A stretch of DNA of 64,000 nucleotides from Paenibacillus cellulositrophicus (lineage in GTDB: Bacteria; Bacillota; Bacilli; Paenibacillales; Paenibacillaceae): contig NZ_CP045296.1 in assembly GCF_009363095.1 (NCBI RefSeq), forward strand, positions 806,001-870,000, written 5' to 3'. Positions 14,794 to 24,105 of the stretch are shown here, one piece after another (positions within the stretch are counted from its first letter, which is position 1; every line of letters begins with the position of its first letter). A model generated the notes under the pieces. It was not told where the DNA came from and did no database searches. It worked only from the letters and a program-made list of their open reading frames with translations. Made by a program: the position numbers and the translations under genes.

Positions 14794-15375
14794 ATGGGTG
14801 AAATCATTCTTACCATGCAGGTCTCGCTGGTTGGCATTGTGTCGGACGAGCATCTATGGATGACGCTGAGCGAGGAAATTCTCAAAGATTATCTGTATTA
14901 TTATCAGACGATCGACACGATCATCGTCGGCAAAAACTCTTATGCCTCATTGGCCGAATACTGGCAGCAGGCGGAGAACTCATCCGATGCATTGGAGCAG
15001 GCCATTGCCAAAAAGATGAACGACATTCCTAAACTGGTGGTATCGCACTCCGATGTGGAATTAACCTGGAGAAACTCGGGATTAATGCTGGTGAAAGACG
15101 AGCACTCCCTTGCTGAAGAACTCCAAGCCCGAAAGAAAGCCGTGCAGCGAATTTCAGTGGAAAGCGGCGTGAAGACGTGGCAAACCTTTATCGAGCATGG
15201 GCTTTACGACAAATTATGGCTGCTGGTTCATCCGGTCGTTGCCTCACAAGGCGAGCAATTATTCGCTTTGGCTGGACAGCGGCAATCGCTGCAGTTGACG
15301 CAAACCAAAACCTACTCCAACGGAGTCGTTGGATTACAGTATCAGGCGGCAAATCAATCAGGACAACCTTTCTAG
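14794..15375 (+). CDS. Dihydrofolate reductase/RibD C-terminal-like protein
   Basis: A 193-residue protein resembling the DHFR-like RibD C-terminal family: IDTIIVGKNSYASL for the NADPH-loop region, KLVVSHSDVE in the middle and YDKLWLLVHPVVASQGEQLF near the end. Members are NADPH-dependent reductases of unknown or varied substrates. AGGAGG precedes the ATG and a TATAAT lies about 45 bases upstream, so it is a single-gene unit. The terminator stem overlaps the stop codon. The exact substrate cannot be inferred. Confidence 0.8.
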   Translation: MGEIILTMQVSLVGIVSDEHLWMTLSEEILKDYLYYYQTIDTIIVGKNSYASLAEYWQQAENSSDALEQAIAKKMNDIPKLVVSHSDVELTWRNSGLMLVKDEHSLAEELQARKKAVQRISVESGVKTWQTFIEHGLYDKLWLLVHPVVASQGEQLFALAGQRQSLQLTQTKTYSNGVVGLQYQAANQSGQPF

Positions 15376-15392
15376 GAAGGTTGTCTTGTTTT
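15362..15392 (+). terminator. Terminator overlapping the stop of the RibD-like gene
   Basis: GACAACCTT, six-base loop containing the TAG stop, AAGGTTGTC, then TTGTTTTA. Confidence 0.75.
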
Positions 15393-15452
15393 ATGGGCTT
15401 CGTTTACAATAAGATTTTATGAACTAAGAAATGCGAAGCCGGGAGAGATTCC

Positions 15453-16136
15453 ATGCAAGAAACGATATTAATCGCCGAAGACGAAGCCATTTTGAGGGAA
15501 ATTGCCAAAGATTATTTTACGAATGAGGGGTATGAAGTGCTGGAGGCTGCTGATGGGGAAGAAGCCCTGCATCTATTCCAAACGAACGATCCTGCGCTAA
15601 TTATTCTGGATATCATGCTGCCTGAGTTGGATGGATGGTCGGTATGCCGGTGGATCCGCAAAACGTCAAATGTTCCGATCATCATGCTGACGGCCCGGTC
15701 GGATGAAGAGGATACACTGCTCGGATTTGAGCTGGGTGCTGATGATTACGTAACCAAGCCCTACAGCCCGCCTATTTTGATGGCTAGAGCGAAACGGCTG
15801 CTCGACAGCCGTCGCCGGCTACCGGTCAACGCGGTCCATCAGAGCTTGTCGCTTGGCGGCATTAGCCTGAATCTCACTTCAAGATCCGCCGCCGTTGACG
15901 GCAGAACACTTCACTTGACGTTTACGGAATATGAAATTTTAGCCCTGCTGATGAAAAACCCCGGAATGGTCATCACCAGGGAACAATTCATCGCCAAAAT
16001 ATGGGGGTATGAAGATGCAGGGGACGACCGGACCTTGAATACCCATATCCGCAATTTGCGCATCAAGCTCGGCGATAAGTCAAGTTTGATCACAACCATT
16101 CTTCGGATCGGCTACAAATTCGAGGATCCGGCATGA
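15453..16136 (+). CDS. OmpR-family response regulator
   Basis: A 227-residue regulator: receiver domain with acidic pocket EDEA near residue 9, phosphoacceptor Asp53 (IILDIMLPELDG), Thr in MLTARSD and Lys in VTKPY, followed by a winged-helix DNA-binding domain (LTFTEYEILALLMKNPGMV, then TLNTHIRNLRIKLG). Its end overlaps the sensor kinase start (ATGA), so the pair is one operon. The next genes are envelope enzymes, which suggests that it answers cell-wall stress; that link is inferred. Confidence 0.92.
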   Translation: MQETILIAEDEAILREIAKDYFTNEGYEVLEAADGEEALHLFQTNDPALIILDIMLPELDGWSVCRWIRKTSNVPIIMLTARSDEEDTLLGFELGADDYVTKPYSPPILMARAKRLLDSRRRLPVNAVHQSLSLGGISLNLTSRSAAVDGRTLHLTFTEYEILALLMKNPGMVITREQFIAKIWGYEDAGDDRTLNTHIRNLRIKLGDKSSLITTILRIGYKFEDPA

Positions 16137-17992
16137 GGACGAGGATCGTCTTTAAGTTATTTTTGCTTACGGCCGCGCTGTGCATGCTGATTTTGGGTGC
16201 GGTCGTCATAGGACAGACGGTATTTTTTAAACAGTTTTACGCGAACCAGAAGGTAAAGGAAACGGTTAAATCCATCCGGAATTTCGCCAATGAATATGAG
16301 CAAACGCCGGGTAGTGAAAAAGCCATACTGCAGCTGGAGCAGAAGTTCTACGACCAGTACCATGTATGGATCACCCCGCTCGATCGATACGGAAACATGC
16401 ATCAAGCGAACGACTTTGCGATGGAAGTCAAACTGGACTCTTCCCAAGAGCACCCGGAGCTCTCGAACAAAGAAATCAGGGTACCCCTCTACCATCTAGT
16501 CAACCAGGAGGAGATACTTGGCGGGGAAACTCCCCAATTAGCACCGGGAATGCGAATTAGCATGTACGGTGTCGTCAAGGATTCCGCGCTGATTCCTTAC
16601 ATCATCGGAAAAACCGGAATTTTCCCTCCCGGCACGCTAGGCGCATTAACCCCTGCACAGCTGGAAGGGGTCAAAGGGCAGCCCTTTTGGGAAAACCGGC
16701 AGCTTGAGGAGCAGGTGAACCAGTATCTTCATGAGAAGTCCTCCGGCACTGCGGGAACTTCACCGGTAACGATGATCATCGGGACCGTCCAAGCCGTTCA
16801 TGTACCGCAGGATAGTTACACATCTCTGTCGTATCTTGCTCCCCAATCTTTCTTTATGGAGCGGGCCCGGGCTTTTCAGGCCGATCTCCTGTTAAACCCT
16901 GGCATAGCGGACGAACCATCCTTGCAGATTACCGACGATCACCAGAACGATATTCCCTATAAGCGGGTCGTCCTGCGGGTGAAGGATTCGGTAGGCGGAG
17001 AGGGGTATCTGTTCGCTATGGTATCCCTGCAGCCTGTAGACGATGCGCTGAATATGGTCAAGGCTTATTACGGTTATGTCCTCGGTTTTGCCATCGTGCT
17101 GATTCTGTTTGCGTCCTACTATTACTCAAGAAAAATTGCAGGTCCCTTACTGCAGATCAACCGGGTTACTGAAAAAATTGCAAACCTGAATTTTTCCGAG
17201 AAGGTTCCTGTCTTGTCCAGAGACGAAATCGGCGATTTGGCCAAAAATATCAACACACTGTCAGACGCCTTGCATTCCCGTATTGAACAGCTGAAACAGG
17301 ACATCGAAAAAGAAAAGAAGCTGGAAAACACACGCAAAGAATTCATCTCGAGCGTGTCCCATGAGCTAAAAAACCCGCTCAGCGTGATGAAAAGCTGCCT
17401 CTCCGCCGTGAAGGATGGCATAGCCCGGCACAAGAACGATTACTACATGGCAGCGTTGGAGAAGGAAGTGGACCGCATGAATTTGCTGGTCGTGGATATG
17501 CTCGAGCTGGCTAAATTCGAATCCGGCACCTACCAAATGAAGGGGGAGCCGTTTTACATTGATGAAGCCATTCACGATGCGTGCGGGCTGCTGATGCTGG
17601 ATATAGAGAATAAACATTTGGATTTGATGATTCAAGTCGACCAAGCGAGCGTATGGGGCAACCGTCAACGGATCGAGCAGGTGCTTGCCAATTTTCTGAC
17701 GAATGCCATTCGGTATTCACCGGAAAACCAGTCGATCCATATTTCGGCCAGAGAAGAAGGAGAGGCTGTTAAAGTCAGCGTAGAGAACAAAGGTGCCAGA
17801 ATCCCTGAAGACCAGCTGGATAAAATCTGGGATCGCTTTTACCGGGGAGATGCTGCACGGAAGCGGTCGGATGGAGGAACGGGACTCGGACTAGCCATTT
17901 GCAAAAATATTCTGGAGCTCCACGGCTCCCGTTATGGCGCCATGAACACGGAGGATGGCGTCCTGTTTTTCTTTTACCTACACAAGGCTTGA
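16133..17992 (+). CDS. Membrane sensor histidine kinase
   Basis: A 619-residue kinase. Membrane segments are at about residues 6-28 and 312-331, enclosing an extracytoplasmic sensor of some 280 residues. A HAMP domain follows, then the dimerisation domain with phosphoacceptor His410 (SSVSHELKNPLS) and the ATPase domain with N box (LANFLTNAIRYSP), FYRGD and GGTGLGLAI. It pairs with the overlapping OmpR-type regulator. The large sensor domain has no motif I recognise. A terminator follows, so the SGNH/acyltransferase pair downstream is a separate unit, possibly its target. Confidence 0.92.
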   Translation: MRTRIVFKLFLLTAALCMLILGAVVIGQTVFFKQFYANQKVKETVKSIRNFANEYEQTPGSEKAILQLEQKFYDQYHVWITPLDRYGNMHQANDFAMEVKLDSSQEHPELSNKEIRVPLYHLVNQEEILGGETPQLAPGMRISMYGVVKDSALIPYIIGKTGIFPPGTLGALTPAQLEGVKGQPFWENRQLEEQVNQYLHEKSSGTAGTSPVTMIIGTVQAVHVPQDSYTSLSYLAPQSFFMERARAFQADLLLNPGIADEPSLQITDDHQNDIPYKRVVLRVKDSVGGEGYLFAMVSLQPVDDALNMVKAYYGYVLGFAIVLILFASYYYSRKIAGPLLQINRVTEKIANLNFSEKVPVLSRDEIGDLAKNINTLSDALHSRIEQLKQDIEKEKKLENTRKEFISSVSHELKNPLSVMKSCLSAVKDGIARHKNDYYMAALEKEVDRMNLLVVDMLELAKFESGTYQMKGEPFYIDEAIHDACGLLMLDIENKHLDLMIQVDQASVWGNRQRIEQVLANFLTNAIRYSPENQSIHISAREEGEAVKVSVENKGARIPEDQLDKIWDRFYRGDAARKRSDGGTGLGLAICKNILELHGSRYGAMNTEDGVLFFFYLHKA

Positions 17993-18021
17993 TGAAATCT
18001 TAACCATTTCTCGCAAGAAAC

Positions 18022-18058
18022 CGCCTTGTTCTGCATGATGCAGGACGGGCGTTTTTTT
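18022..18058 (+). terminator. Terminator of the two-component operon
   Basis: CGCCTTGTTCTGCA pairs imperfectly with TGCAGGACGGGCG, followed by seven T. Confidence 0.8.
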
Positions 18059-18184
18059 CTGTCCAGATAGGAAAAACCATTCTTTAGCTCTTGTTGATTT
18101 CATCTTTACCTGATCTTGATATGGGTCTTTTATGCTGTCTTACGAACACAAATAAAAGAACTGAAATCAAGGAGGTCCTTCATT

Positions 18185-18862
18185 ATGAAGACTAAAATGG
18201 GGTTTATTCTGCTGGCCGGGGCGATGGCTTGTTCCATATCGGCTTGCAGCCCGGGAGTAAATGGCAGCGCGGTGTCGACAGATACATCAAGTTCGGTGAA
18301 TGATCATCAAGCGAGCACCGAAGCAAAAACTGCGCGGTCGGCGTTTGCCTCCAGTATGTTCATCGGGGATTCGTTTGTGGAAAAGGTCGCTAAATGGTTG
18401 GACAAAAATCAAACCATCGCCAATGCGGGAGCAACCGCCCAATTTGCCATTGAAGACGTGGATCAAATCGCCGCAAGGCAGCCGATGCATGTGTTCATCA
18501 TGCTTGGATCCAATGACCTGCTCATGCCGGTAGACGATCCTATCGCCAATTCCATGAACCATTATGCCAAGCTGATCGAGGGGATTCGTAAAGCCGTACC
18601 GAATGTGAACATCCACGTCCTATCGGTTACGCCAGTGACGGACCAAGTATTAAAAGAAGAACCGCGTTACAAACAAATCCCGGACTACAATCGTTCGCTG
18701 AAACAGATGGCCGCCAATGAAAAAGTTGACTATATCGACTTGTCATCCATTTTCCAGATGGGTGCGGATCTTCATGCCGAAGATGGCGTTCATTTCAAGG
18801 ATGAGTTTTATACGCTGTTTCTTCAAAAAGCGGAAGCCCATCTTATCATACCCGAGTCATGA
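18185..18862 (+). CDS. SGNH-hydrolase lipoprotein
   Basis: A 226-residue lipoprotein: signal peptide, lipobox SISAC with acylated Cys21, then an SGNH domain. The block I serine is Ser63 (FIGDSF), block III GSNDLL is clear, and block V has Asp200 and His203 (EDGVHF). The Asn/Gly arrangement and length match the C-terminal SGNH domain of OatA-type peptidoglycan O-acetyltransferases. AAGGAGG lies before ATG 18185; the frame is open upstream without a site. It overlaps the acyltransferase 3 gene by four bases, so the two probably work together on the outer face of the membrane. Confidence 0.85.
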   Translation: MKTKMGFILLAGAMACSISACSPGVNGSAVSTDTSSSVNDHQASTEAKTARSAFASSMFIGDSFVEKVAKWLDKNQTIANAGATAQFAIEDVDQIAARQPMHVFIMLGSNDLLMPVDDPIANSMNHYAKLIEGIRKAVPNVNIHVLSVTPVTDQVLKEEPRYKQIPDYNRSLKQMAANEKVDYIDLSSIFQMGADLHAEDGVHFKDEFYTLFLQKAEAHLIIPES

Positions 18863-19992
18863 GTAATCCGGGACAAGCTCACTATATCCCCGGTCTGGAT
18901 GGGATCAGAGCGCTGGCTGTATGTGCAGTCATTGCTTACCATCTGAATTTGGGGTGGTTTCCCGGCGGTTTTTTAGGTGTCGGCATCTTCTTCGTGCTCT
19001 CCGGATATTTGATTACGGATCTGCTCATCCGGCTGTGGGAAGGAACCGGGCGAATCGACCTGTGGAATTTTTGGGTCCGGCGCGCCCGGAGGCTGCTTCC
19101 CGCCATGTGCTCGGTACTGCTCATCGTGATCGTCTGGCTCGTCTTATTTCAAACCTCGCGTTTGGCCGAATTGTGGGGCGATATTGCAGCGTCCTTGCTG
19201 TATGTAACCAATTGGTGGTTTATCGTTAACGACACAGCGTACTTCTCGCGGTTCAGTACAGCTTCGCCGCTCATGCATTTCTGGTCTTTAGCCGTTGAAG
19301 AACAGTTTTATCTGGTCTGGCCGGTTATGCTCATGCTGGGACTCCGCTTCGTTACCAACCGCAAAATATTGTTCGCGCTGATTCTTATAAGCGCTTTGGC
19401 TTCAGCCTTGGCCATGTACTTCCTCTACGTACCGGGGCTGCTGGATACGAGCAGGGTGTATTTTGGAACGGACACGCGTGCGTTCTCGTTGTTGATTGGA
19501 GCCGGACTTGCTTTGTGCCGGCCCGCTGGTAATCCGGGCAAGGAGGGAAAGGGAAGAACTGGACTGCCGATAATCGCAATGGATTTTACGGGATTTGTTG
19601 GACTAGCTATTTTAATTTGGATGATCTGCGGGACAAGCCAATATGAACCCTTCCTGTACCAAGGCGGGATGGTACTGCAAAGTACAGCCACAGCAGCGGT
19701 CATCGCCGCGGCCGTTCAGCCCTCCACATGGATAGGGCGCTGCCTAAGCTGGAAGCCGCTTCGCTGGCTGGGTATTCGTTCCTATGGAATTTATCTGTGG
19801 CATTACCCGATACTCTTGCTTACATTTACAGGACAGGAACGGTCTTTCCTTCAAACAGCCGTGCAAATAACTGCTGTTCTGGTCATCGCAGCGATATCAT
19901 GGACGTACCTGGAAAAACCCATTCGCTATGGGTATAGCATCTGGAGTAGACAACGAGGAAATACAGACAAACGATCTTCCATAGAATCCTAG
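18859..19992 (+). CDS. Acyltransferase 3 membrane protein, OatA N-terminal-like
   Basis: A 377-residue polytopic membrane protein of the acyltransferase 3 family: YIPGLDGIRALAVCAVIAYH at the N-terminus with the conserved R and H, GVGIFFVLSGYLIT, RRARRLLPA, and SPLMHFWSLAVEEQFYLVWP. This is the acetyl-translocating half of OatA/PatA-like systems, here without the fused SGNH domain, which is the preceding overlapping gene. The likely job is O-acetylation of peptidoglycan or another cell-wall polymer, giving lysozyme or antibiotic tolerance. The acceptor is not provable from sequence. Confidence 0.87.
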   Translation: MSNPGQAHYIPGLDGIRALAVCAVIAYHLNLGWFPGGFLGVGIFFVLSGYLITDLLIRLWEGTGRIDLWNFWVRRARRLLPAMCSVLLIVIVWLVLFQTSRLAELWGDIAASLLYVTNWWFIVNDTAYFSRFSTASPLMHFWSLAVEEQFYLVWPVMLMLGLRFVTNRKILFALILISALASALAMYFLYVPGLLDTSRVYFGTDTRAFSLLIGAGLALCRPAGNPGKEGKGRTGLPIIAMDFTGFVGLAILIWMICGTSQYEPFLYQGGMVLQSTATAAVIAAAVQPSTWIGRCLSWKPLRWLGIRSYGIYLWHYPILLLTFTGQERSFLQTAVQITAVLVIAAISWTYLEKPIRYGYSIWSRQRGNTDKRSSIES

Positions 19993-20007
19993 AGTTTAAA
20001 GTCAAAA

Positions 20008-20045
20008 AACAACAACCCTGCTATAACGCATTCGGGTTGTTGTTT
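20008..20045. terminator. Bidirectional terminator between the acyltransferase and GntR genes
   Basis: CAACAACCC and GGGTTGTTG arms with a 15-base loop. A runs precede and T runs follow, so it can serve both convergent genes. Confidence 0.85.
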
Positions 20046-20069
20046 TATTAGGAGTCGGCCGCGGCAAGG

Positions 20070-21146
20070 CTACAGCTTTTTGACCGATTCGCGTATGACA
20101 AGCTGAGTGGACAGCAAGATCTTTTTGTAACTGTTGGGCGTTTCACTACTGCTGTTCTCGAACAGAAGCTTTGCCCCCTCGTAGCCAAGTTCCTCAAAAT
20201 TCTGCTTCACGGTGCTCAGCGATACTTTGGCGTATTTGGCGCTTTCGATGTCGTCGAAGCCCATGATGGATACTTGCTCGGGAATTTTGATTCCCCGTTT
20301 GGTTAGCTGCCCGATCATTTCAAGAGCCCGCCGGTCGTTCACGCAGAAGAGTGCAGTTAGCTCGCCTTGTTGAATTTGTCTGCATAGCTTCGTATAGTCC
20401 AAATCCCGCTCCAGGTATAACAGTTCGTCAGCCGGGGCAAGGGAGGCATGTGTCATGGCATTCCGGTACCCGTTGAACCGGTCAACCTCGGTGCTCAAAT
20501 GAAAATCATAAGCCGCAAATCCGATTTTCCGATGACCTTGGGCAATCAAATACTCCACAGCTTCGTAAGCGCCGTCATGGTTGTTGCACGTAATGCAATT
20601 GACGGGATAACCTGCAGGAATACGATCGAGCATGACAAAGGGAATCGACTGTCGACGAATCTCGTTCAGATATCCCTTGGCCAACTCCGGATGCGCTGAA
20701 TAAATAAGCAGCCCCCGGTTCTCGGATTGGATCAGCTTTTGAATGACCTCACGTTCCTGATCCACGTCGTTTTCCACAAATTCAATGATGAGCCTGCAGT
20801 CCTGCTGGTTTACGAACGACTGAATCCCTTTAATGATCTGCATATACGAAGCGTCATACATTTCGTTGCCGGAAATCATAAATGTGACGTAACTGGATGT
20901 TTTATGTACAGAAACGGCCGGATCGGCGACAAAGCTCCCTTTTCCCCGAATGCGGTAAATGACTCCTTCATTGACCAGCTCCGCCAGCGCCTTTCGCACC
21001 GTGATCGAGCTGACGTCAAGCAGTTTGGAAAACTCGGATTCGCTCGGAATTCGGTCATGGGTGCCAAGCTCTTTATTTTCTATTTGCAAAAGCACATAAT
21101 CCTTCACTAACTGGTACTTGGGCAATGTTGAGTCGTTCTTGCTCAT
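20070..21146 (-). CDS. GntR/LacI hybrid sugar-responsive repressor (AraR-like)
   Basis: A 358-residue regulator. A GntR winged helix covers residues 8-75 (YQLVKDYVLLQIENKE, RIPSESEFSKLLDVSSITVR). The rest is a LacI-type periplasmic-binding effector domain (SIMGFDDIESAKY, RKIGFAAYDF). This architecture is that of AraR, the arabinose repressor of Bacillus. No sugar genes adjoin it, so its targets lie elsewhere; the arabinosidase operon at 6.9 kb is a tempting but unproved candidate. AGAGGTG precedes the ATG. Transcribed alone. Confidence 0.85.
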   Translation of the reverse strand: MSKNDSTLPKYQLVKDYVLLQIENKELGTHDRIPSESEFSKLLDVSSITVRKALAELVNEGVIYRIRGKGSFVADPAVSVHKTSSYVTFMISGNEMYDASYMQIIKGIQSFVNQQDCRLIIEFVENDVDQEREVIQKLIQSENRGLLIYSAHPELAKGYLNEIRRQSIPFVMLDRIPAGYPVNCITCNNHDGAYEAVEYLIAQGHRKIGFAAYDFHLSTEVDRFNGYRNAMTHASLAPADELLYLERDLDYTKLCRQIQQGELTALFCVNDRRALEMIGQLTKRGIKIPEQVSIMGFDDIESAKYAKVSLSTVKQNFEELGYEGAKLLFENSSSETPNSYKKILLSTQLVIRESVKKL

Positions 21147-21349
21147 GTAGGTTCACCTCTTATAGACATATCTCTAATTATATCGTACATCGGGGTAAAA
21201 TATATGGTTCTGCACTGCAAGGCTTGAAACAAGTTGCGACAGATACCGAATGCATGCTGATATCCCAACTTTCCTTGTAGGTCTGGCTCGTAATTCTTAT
21301 AATATGGTTACTGTAGTTTAAGGTTTTACATTAAGGAAAGGGACCGTCC

Positions 21350-22066
21350 ATGGACAAAAACTACTCGCCGAAGCAGATGGCCACGAGACTTCATGTCAGC
21401 ACCACCACCTTGCGGAGATATGAAGAACTTGATTTGGTGCCGGATGTGCCTCGCACAGCCAGTAATCGAAGATATTACACGCCGCTGCATGTACAAGCTT
21501 TCATTGCTTTACGCGCCTTAATCAAAGGATTCGAAATACCGGTCAGTTACGATGTCATGAGTTTGCTAAAAAAAGGGCATGTCGAACAGGCACTATGGAC
21601 AATCAATCTCCATCAATACCATATTCAAGTAGAGAAACAACGCGTGGAAGAAATCATGGGCCTGATCCAGAAAACCGATTTTTCCAAGTACAGAAATATA
21701 CATGTAACGGAAGAAATGAAAATCGGGGAAGTGGCCGCGATTGCTGGTGTAAACCCCTCCGCCATCCGCCATTGGGAAAAGGAGGGGCTCATTCGCTCCA
21801 AACGGAACCCGGAAAACGGGTATCGGGTCTTTACGTCAGGGGAATTAAAGAAGATCATCGTACTGAGCAGTCTAAGGAAAACCGTGTATTTTATTGAAAA
21901 TATGAAGCAGCTGCTTGCCGCTTTAGAGACATCTGATCTCGCTGCGATTGAACGCTCTTTCAAAGTGGCACTGCAAAAGCTGAATGAGCAGTTGAAAAAC
22001 CAAATGAACGGCATATCCGAAATGATGAGATACATTGAGCTCCATTCCTTCTTCGAAGAGAAATAG
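21350..22066 (+). CDS. Regulator with two tandem MerR DNA-binding domains
   Basis: A 238-residue protein containing two MerR-type helix-turn-helix units: residues about 5-60 (YSPKQMATRLHVSTTTLRRYEE, with SNRRYYT wing) and about 125-180 (MKIGEVAAIAGVNPSAIRHWEK, with NGYRVFT wing). A coiled coil follows the second. There is no cysteine-rich metal site. Canonical MerR proteins have one HTH and dimerise; here one chain could supply both half-sites. GGAAAGGG precedes the ATG. The SDR gene follows after 118 bases and may be its target. Confidence 0.85.
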   Translation: MDKNYSPKQMATRLHVSTTTLRRYEELDLVPDVPRTASNRRYYTPLHVQAFIALRALIKGFEIPVSYDVMSLLKKGHVEQALWTINLHQYHIQVEKQRVEEIMGLIQKTDFSKYRNIHVTEEMKIGEVAAIAGVNPSAIRHWEKEGLIRSKRNPENGYRVFTSGELKKIIVLSSLRKTVYFIENMKQLLAALETSDLAAIERSFKVALQKLNEQLKNQMNGISEMMRYIELHSFFEEK

Positions 22067-22184
22067 GCAAGAATTGAATAGGTATGTTCTAACGATGCCC
22101 AACCACCTTTTCCTATAATGAGTACATAAGGTCGGGCACGGGAGAAACGGCACGGCCAATACATTCTAAAGGAGAGAAACGGAT

Positions 22185-22922
22185 ATGAGTTTGAATGGAA
22201 AAGTTGCCATCGTTACTGGAGCATCGAGAGGGATCGGGAGACAAATTGCGTTACAATTGGCAGATGCCGGCGCGAAGGTCGTCGTGAATTACTCCTCCAA
22301 TGAGGCAAAAGCGGTTGAGGTGGTACAGGCGATTGAGCAGGCCGGCGGCGAAGCGGCTGCCATCCGCGCCAATGTTGGCCGTTTGAATGAAGTCGAAGCG
22401 CTTTTCACGGAGACGCTGGAGCGGTTTGGACGCCTGGACATTCTGGTCAACAATGCCGGGATCATGGGACTGGCACCAATCGCGGAAGTGACGGAAGAAA
22501 TGTTTGACCGGCATTTCGATATCAACGTGAAAGGAACGTACTTCGCTTGTCAGCAAGCGAACTTGCATATGGCGCAAGGCGGGACGATCATCAATTTTTC
22601 AACTTCGGTTGCAGGAGCCATGCTCCCGGGTTACAGCATATACGCGGCAACCAAGGGTGCCGTAGAGCAGATCACCCGTCAATTGGCCAAAGAATTCGGC
22701 CCTAAAGGAATCACGATTAACACCATTGCCCCCGGACAAGTAGCAACTGATCTGTTCTTGAACGGAAAATCCGAGGAACTGATCGATTCCTTTCGCCGCA
22801 TGAACGCCTTCGGTCGACTTGGAGAAGTGGAGGACATTGCGAATGCGGTCGAGCTGCTGGTCAGTGACAAAGCACGGTGGATTACGGGACAGACAATTCG
22901 CGTTAACGGCGGTTTCAACTGA
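22185..22922 (+). CDS. Short-chain dehydrogenase/reductase (FabG-like)
   Basis: A 245-residue SDR with cofactor motif TGASRGIGRQIA, NNAG at about residue 88, and the catalytic Ser (NFSTSVAG), Tyr and Lys of YAATKGA. The C-terminal VNGGF ending is classical. These enzymes reduce ketones or oxidise alcohols with NAD(P)H; the substrate is not evident, and a dedicated 3-oxoacyl-ACP reductase would normally sit with other fab genes. It is preceded by AAAGGAGAG and followed by a terminator, giving a one-gene unit. Confidence 0.87.
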   Translation: MSLNGKVAIVTGASRGIGRQIALQLADAGAKVVVNYSSNEAKAVEVVQAIEQAGGEAAAIRANVGRLNEVEALFTETLERFGRLDILVNNAGIMGLAPIAEVTEEMFDRHFDINVKGTYFACQQANLHMAQGGTIINFSTSVAGAMLPGYSIYAATKGAVEQITRQLAKEFGPKGITINTIAPGQVATDLFLNGKSEELIDSFRRMNAFGRLGEVEDIANAVELLVSDKARWITGQTIRVNGGFN

Positions 22923-22964
22923 ACAATGATGAGTCATCCGCGCTAGAGGATGGACTTGGCGATT

Positions 22965-22990
22965 AAAGCTTCCGGCTACGGGAGCTTTTT
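22965..22990 (+). terminator. Terminator after the SDR gene
   Basis: AAAGCTTCC and GGGAGCTTT arms followed by T residues. Confidence 0.75.
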
Positions 22991-23131
22991 CCTTGTTTGG
23001 CTATATTTAGTTCATTCTATCTTTAATCATTTTTTATCTTGTCACAAAGGAATATAGAGCATAACATTTTTGTGTAGCGGCTGATATGCTGCATGATGTC
23101 TATTACCTAAGCCCAAAGGAGAAATCACTGT

Positions 23132-24046
23132 TTGAATACGAATCAAAAGGCCATCGCGTGCCTAGAACAAAACAAATACGATGAAGCGCTATCGCTTTTC
23201 AAACAAGCTGTAGAAGAGTCACGGGACGTTCAGTCTTTGACCAATCTTGCGTGGATCTATGTGCATGAAGAGGAAGATCACGAGGCAGCCTTGGCATTGC
23301 TCCAAGAGGTCGTCGCTAAGAAACCGGGATCATATTTTCCATATAATTTGTTGGGTGAGGTTTATGTCGTCATGAAAAAGTGGCGGGAAGCATCGGATAT
23401 GCTGGCCCGATCCTTGGCGATTCAGCCTTCGGAGGAAGCGTACAATAACCTGGCGATCGCGAAATATCATTTGGGAGATATTCAGAGCGCTGCCGACTAT
23501 TTTCAGCGTAGTGCTCAGCCCTCTGATTATGCGATGCACAGCCACATTAAGTGCTTGATTGAACTGGGAAGAACGGAGGAAGCTAAAGCGAAACTGGATG
23601 CCTTTTCCGAAGAAGACGAAGAATTTGTCGGCCAGGTCGAAATGGCGGAATTGTATGTTGAATTGGGCTGTTTTGAGCAGGCTGTTGAATGGTTTGAAAA
23701 AGGATGGAAGTTATACTGGAAGATACCCGAGTGGATCAGCCGCTTTGTGTACGCTTTACTGAAAATCAATGATGCAAGGCGCGCACATGAAATCCTTGAT
23801 GAAGTCATTCAGCAAAAAGCTGAGGAAATCCGCGAGGCGGACAAAGACGTGTTTGACGACGATTGGACGGAGGATGAGAAGGCCGAGTATATTCAGAAAC
23901 TGGCTGAGGAACAGATGGCGTATGAGGGGCTGCTCCAGCGTATTACAAGAGGCTATATTCCTCCCATGAAATACGATACTTCCTTGCGGTCCAGCTGTTA
24001 CTTGTTCGGATGCGAGCGCCATCAACATCCCGAGTATCATGAATGA
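23132..24046 (+). CDS. Tetratricopeptide-repeat protein
   Basis: A 304-residue soluble protein made mostly of TPR-like helix pairs (for example EQNKYDEALSLFKQAVEE, GSYFPYNLLGEVYVVMKKW, EAYNNLAIAKYHLGD). The last 60 residues are acidic (DVFDDDWTEDEKAEY). It starts with TTG, ten bases after AAAGGAG; no ATG gives the first repeat. Such proteins are scaffolds; the partner is unknown. The C-terminus contains several Cys/His residues (SSCYLFGCERHQHPEYHE) that might bind a metal. Confidence 0.8.
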   Translation: MNTNQKAIACLEQNKYDEALSLFKQAVEESRDVQSLTNLAWIYVHEEEDHEAALALLQEVVAKKPGSYFPYNLLGEVYVVMKKWREASDMLARSLAIQPSEEAYNNLAIAKYHLGDIQSAADYFQRSAQPSDYAMHSHIKCLIELGRTEEAKAKLDAFSEEDEEFVGQVEMAELYVELGCFEQAVEWFEKGWKLYWKIPEWISRFVYALLKINDARRAHEILDEVIQQKAEEIREADKDVFDDDWTEDEKAEYIQKLAEEQMAYEGLLQRITRGYIPPMKYDTSLRSSCYLFGCERHQHPEYHE

Positions 24047-24105
24047 AATGAGAAATCAGGCTATAATGATGTGGACAAACTCCAAAATGAAAGGAAATGG
24101 GACGC

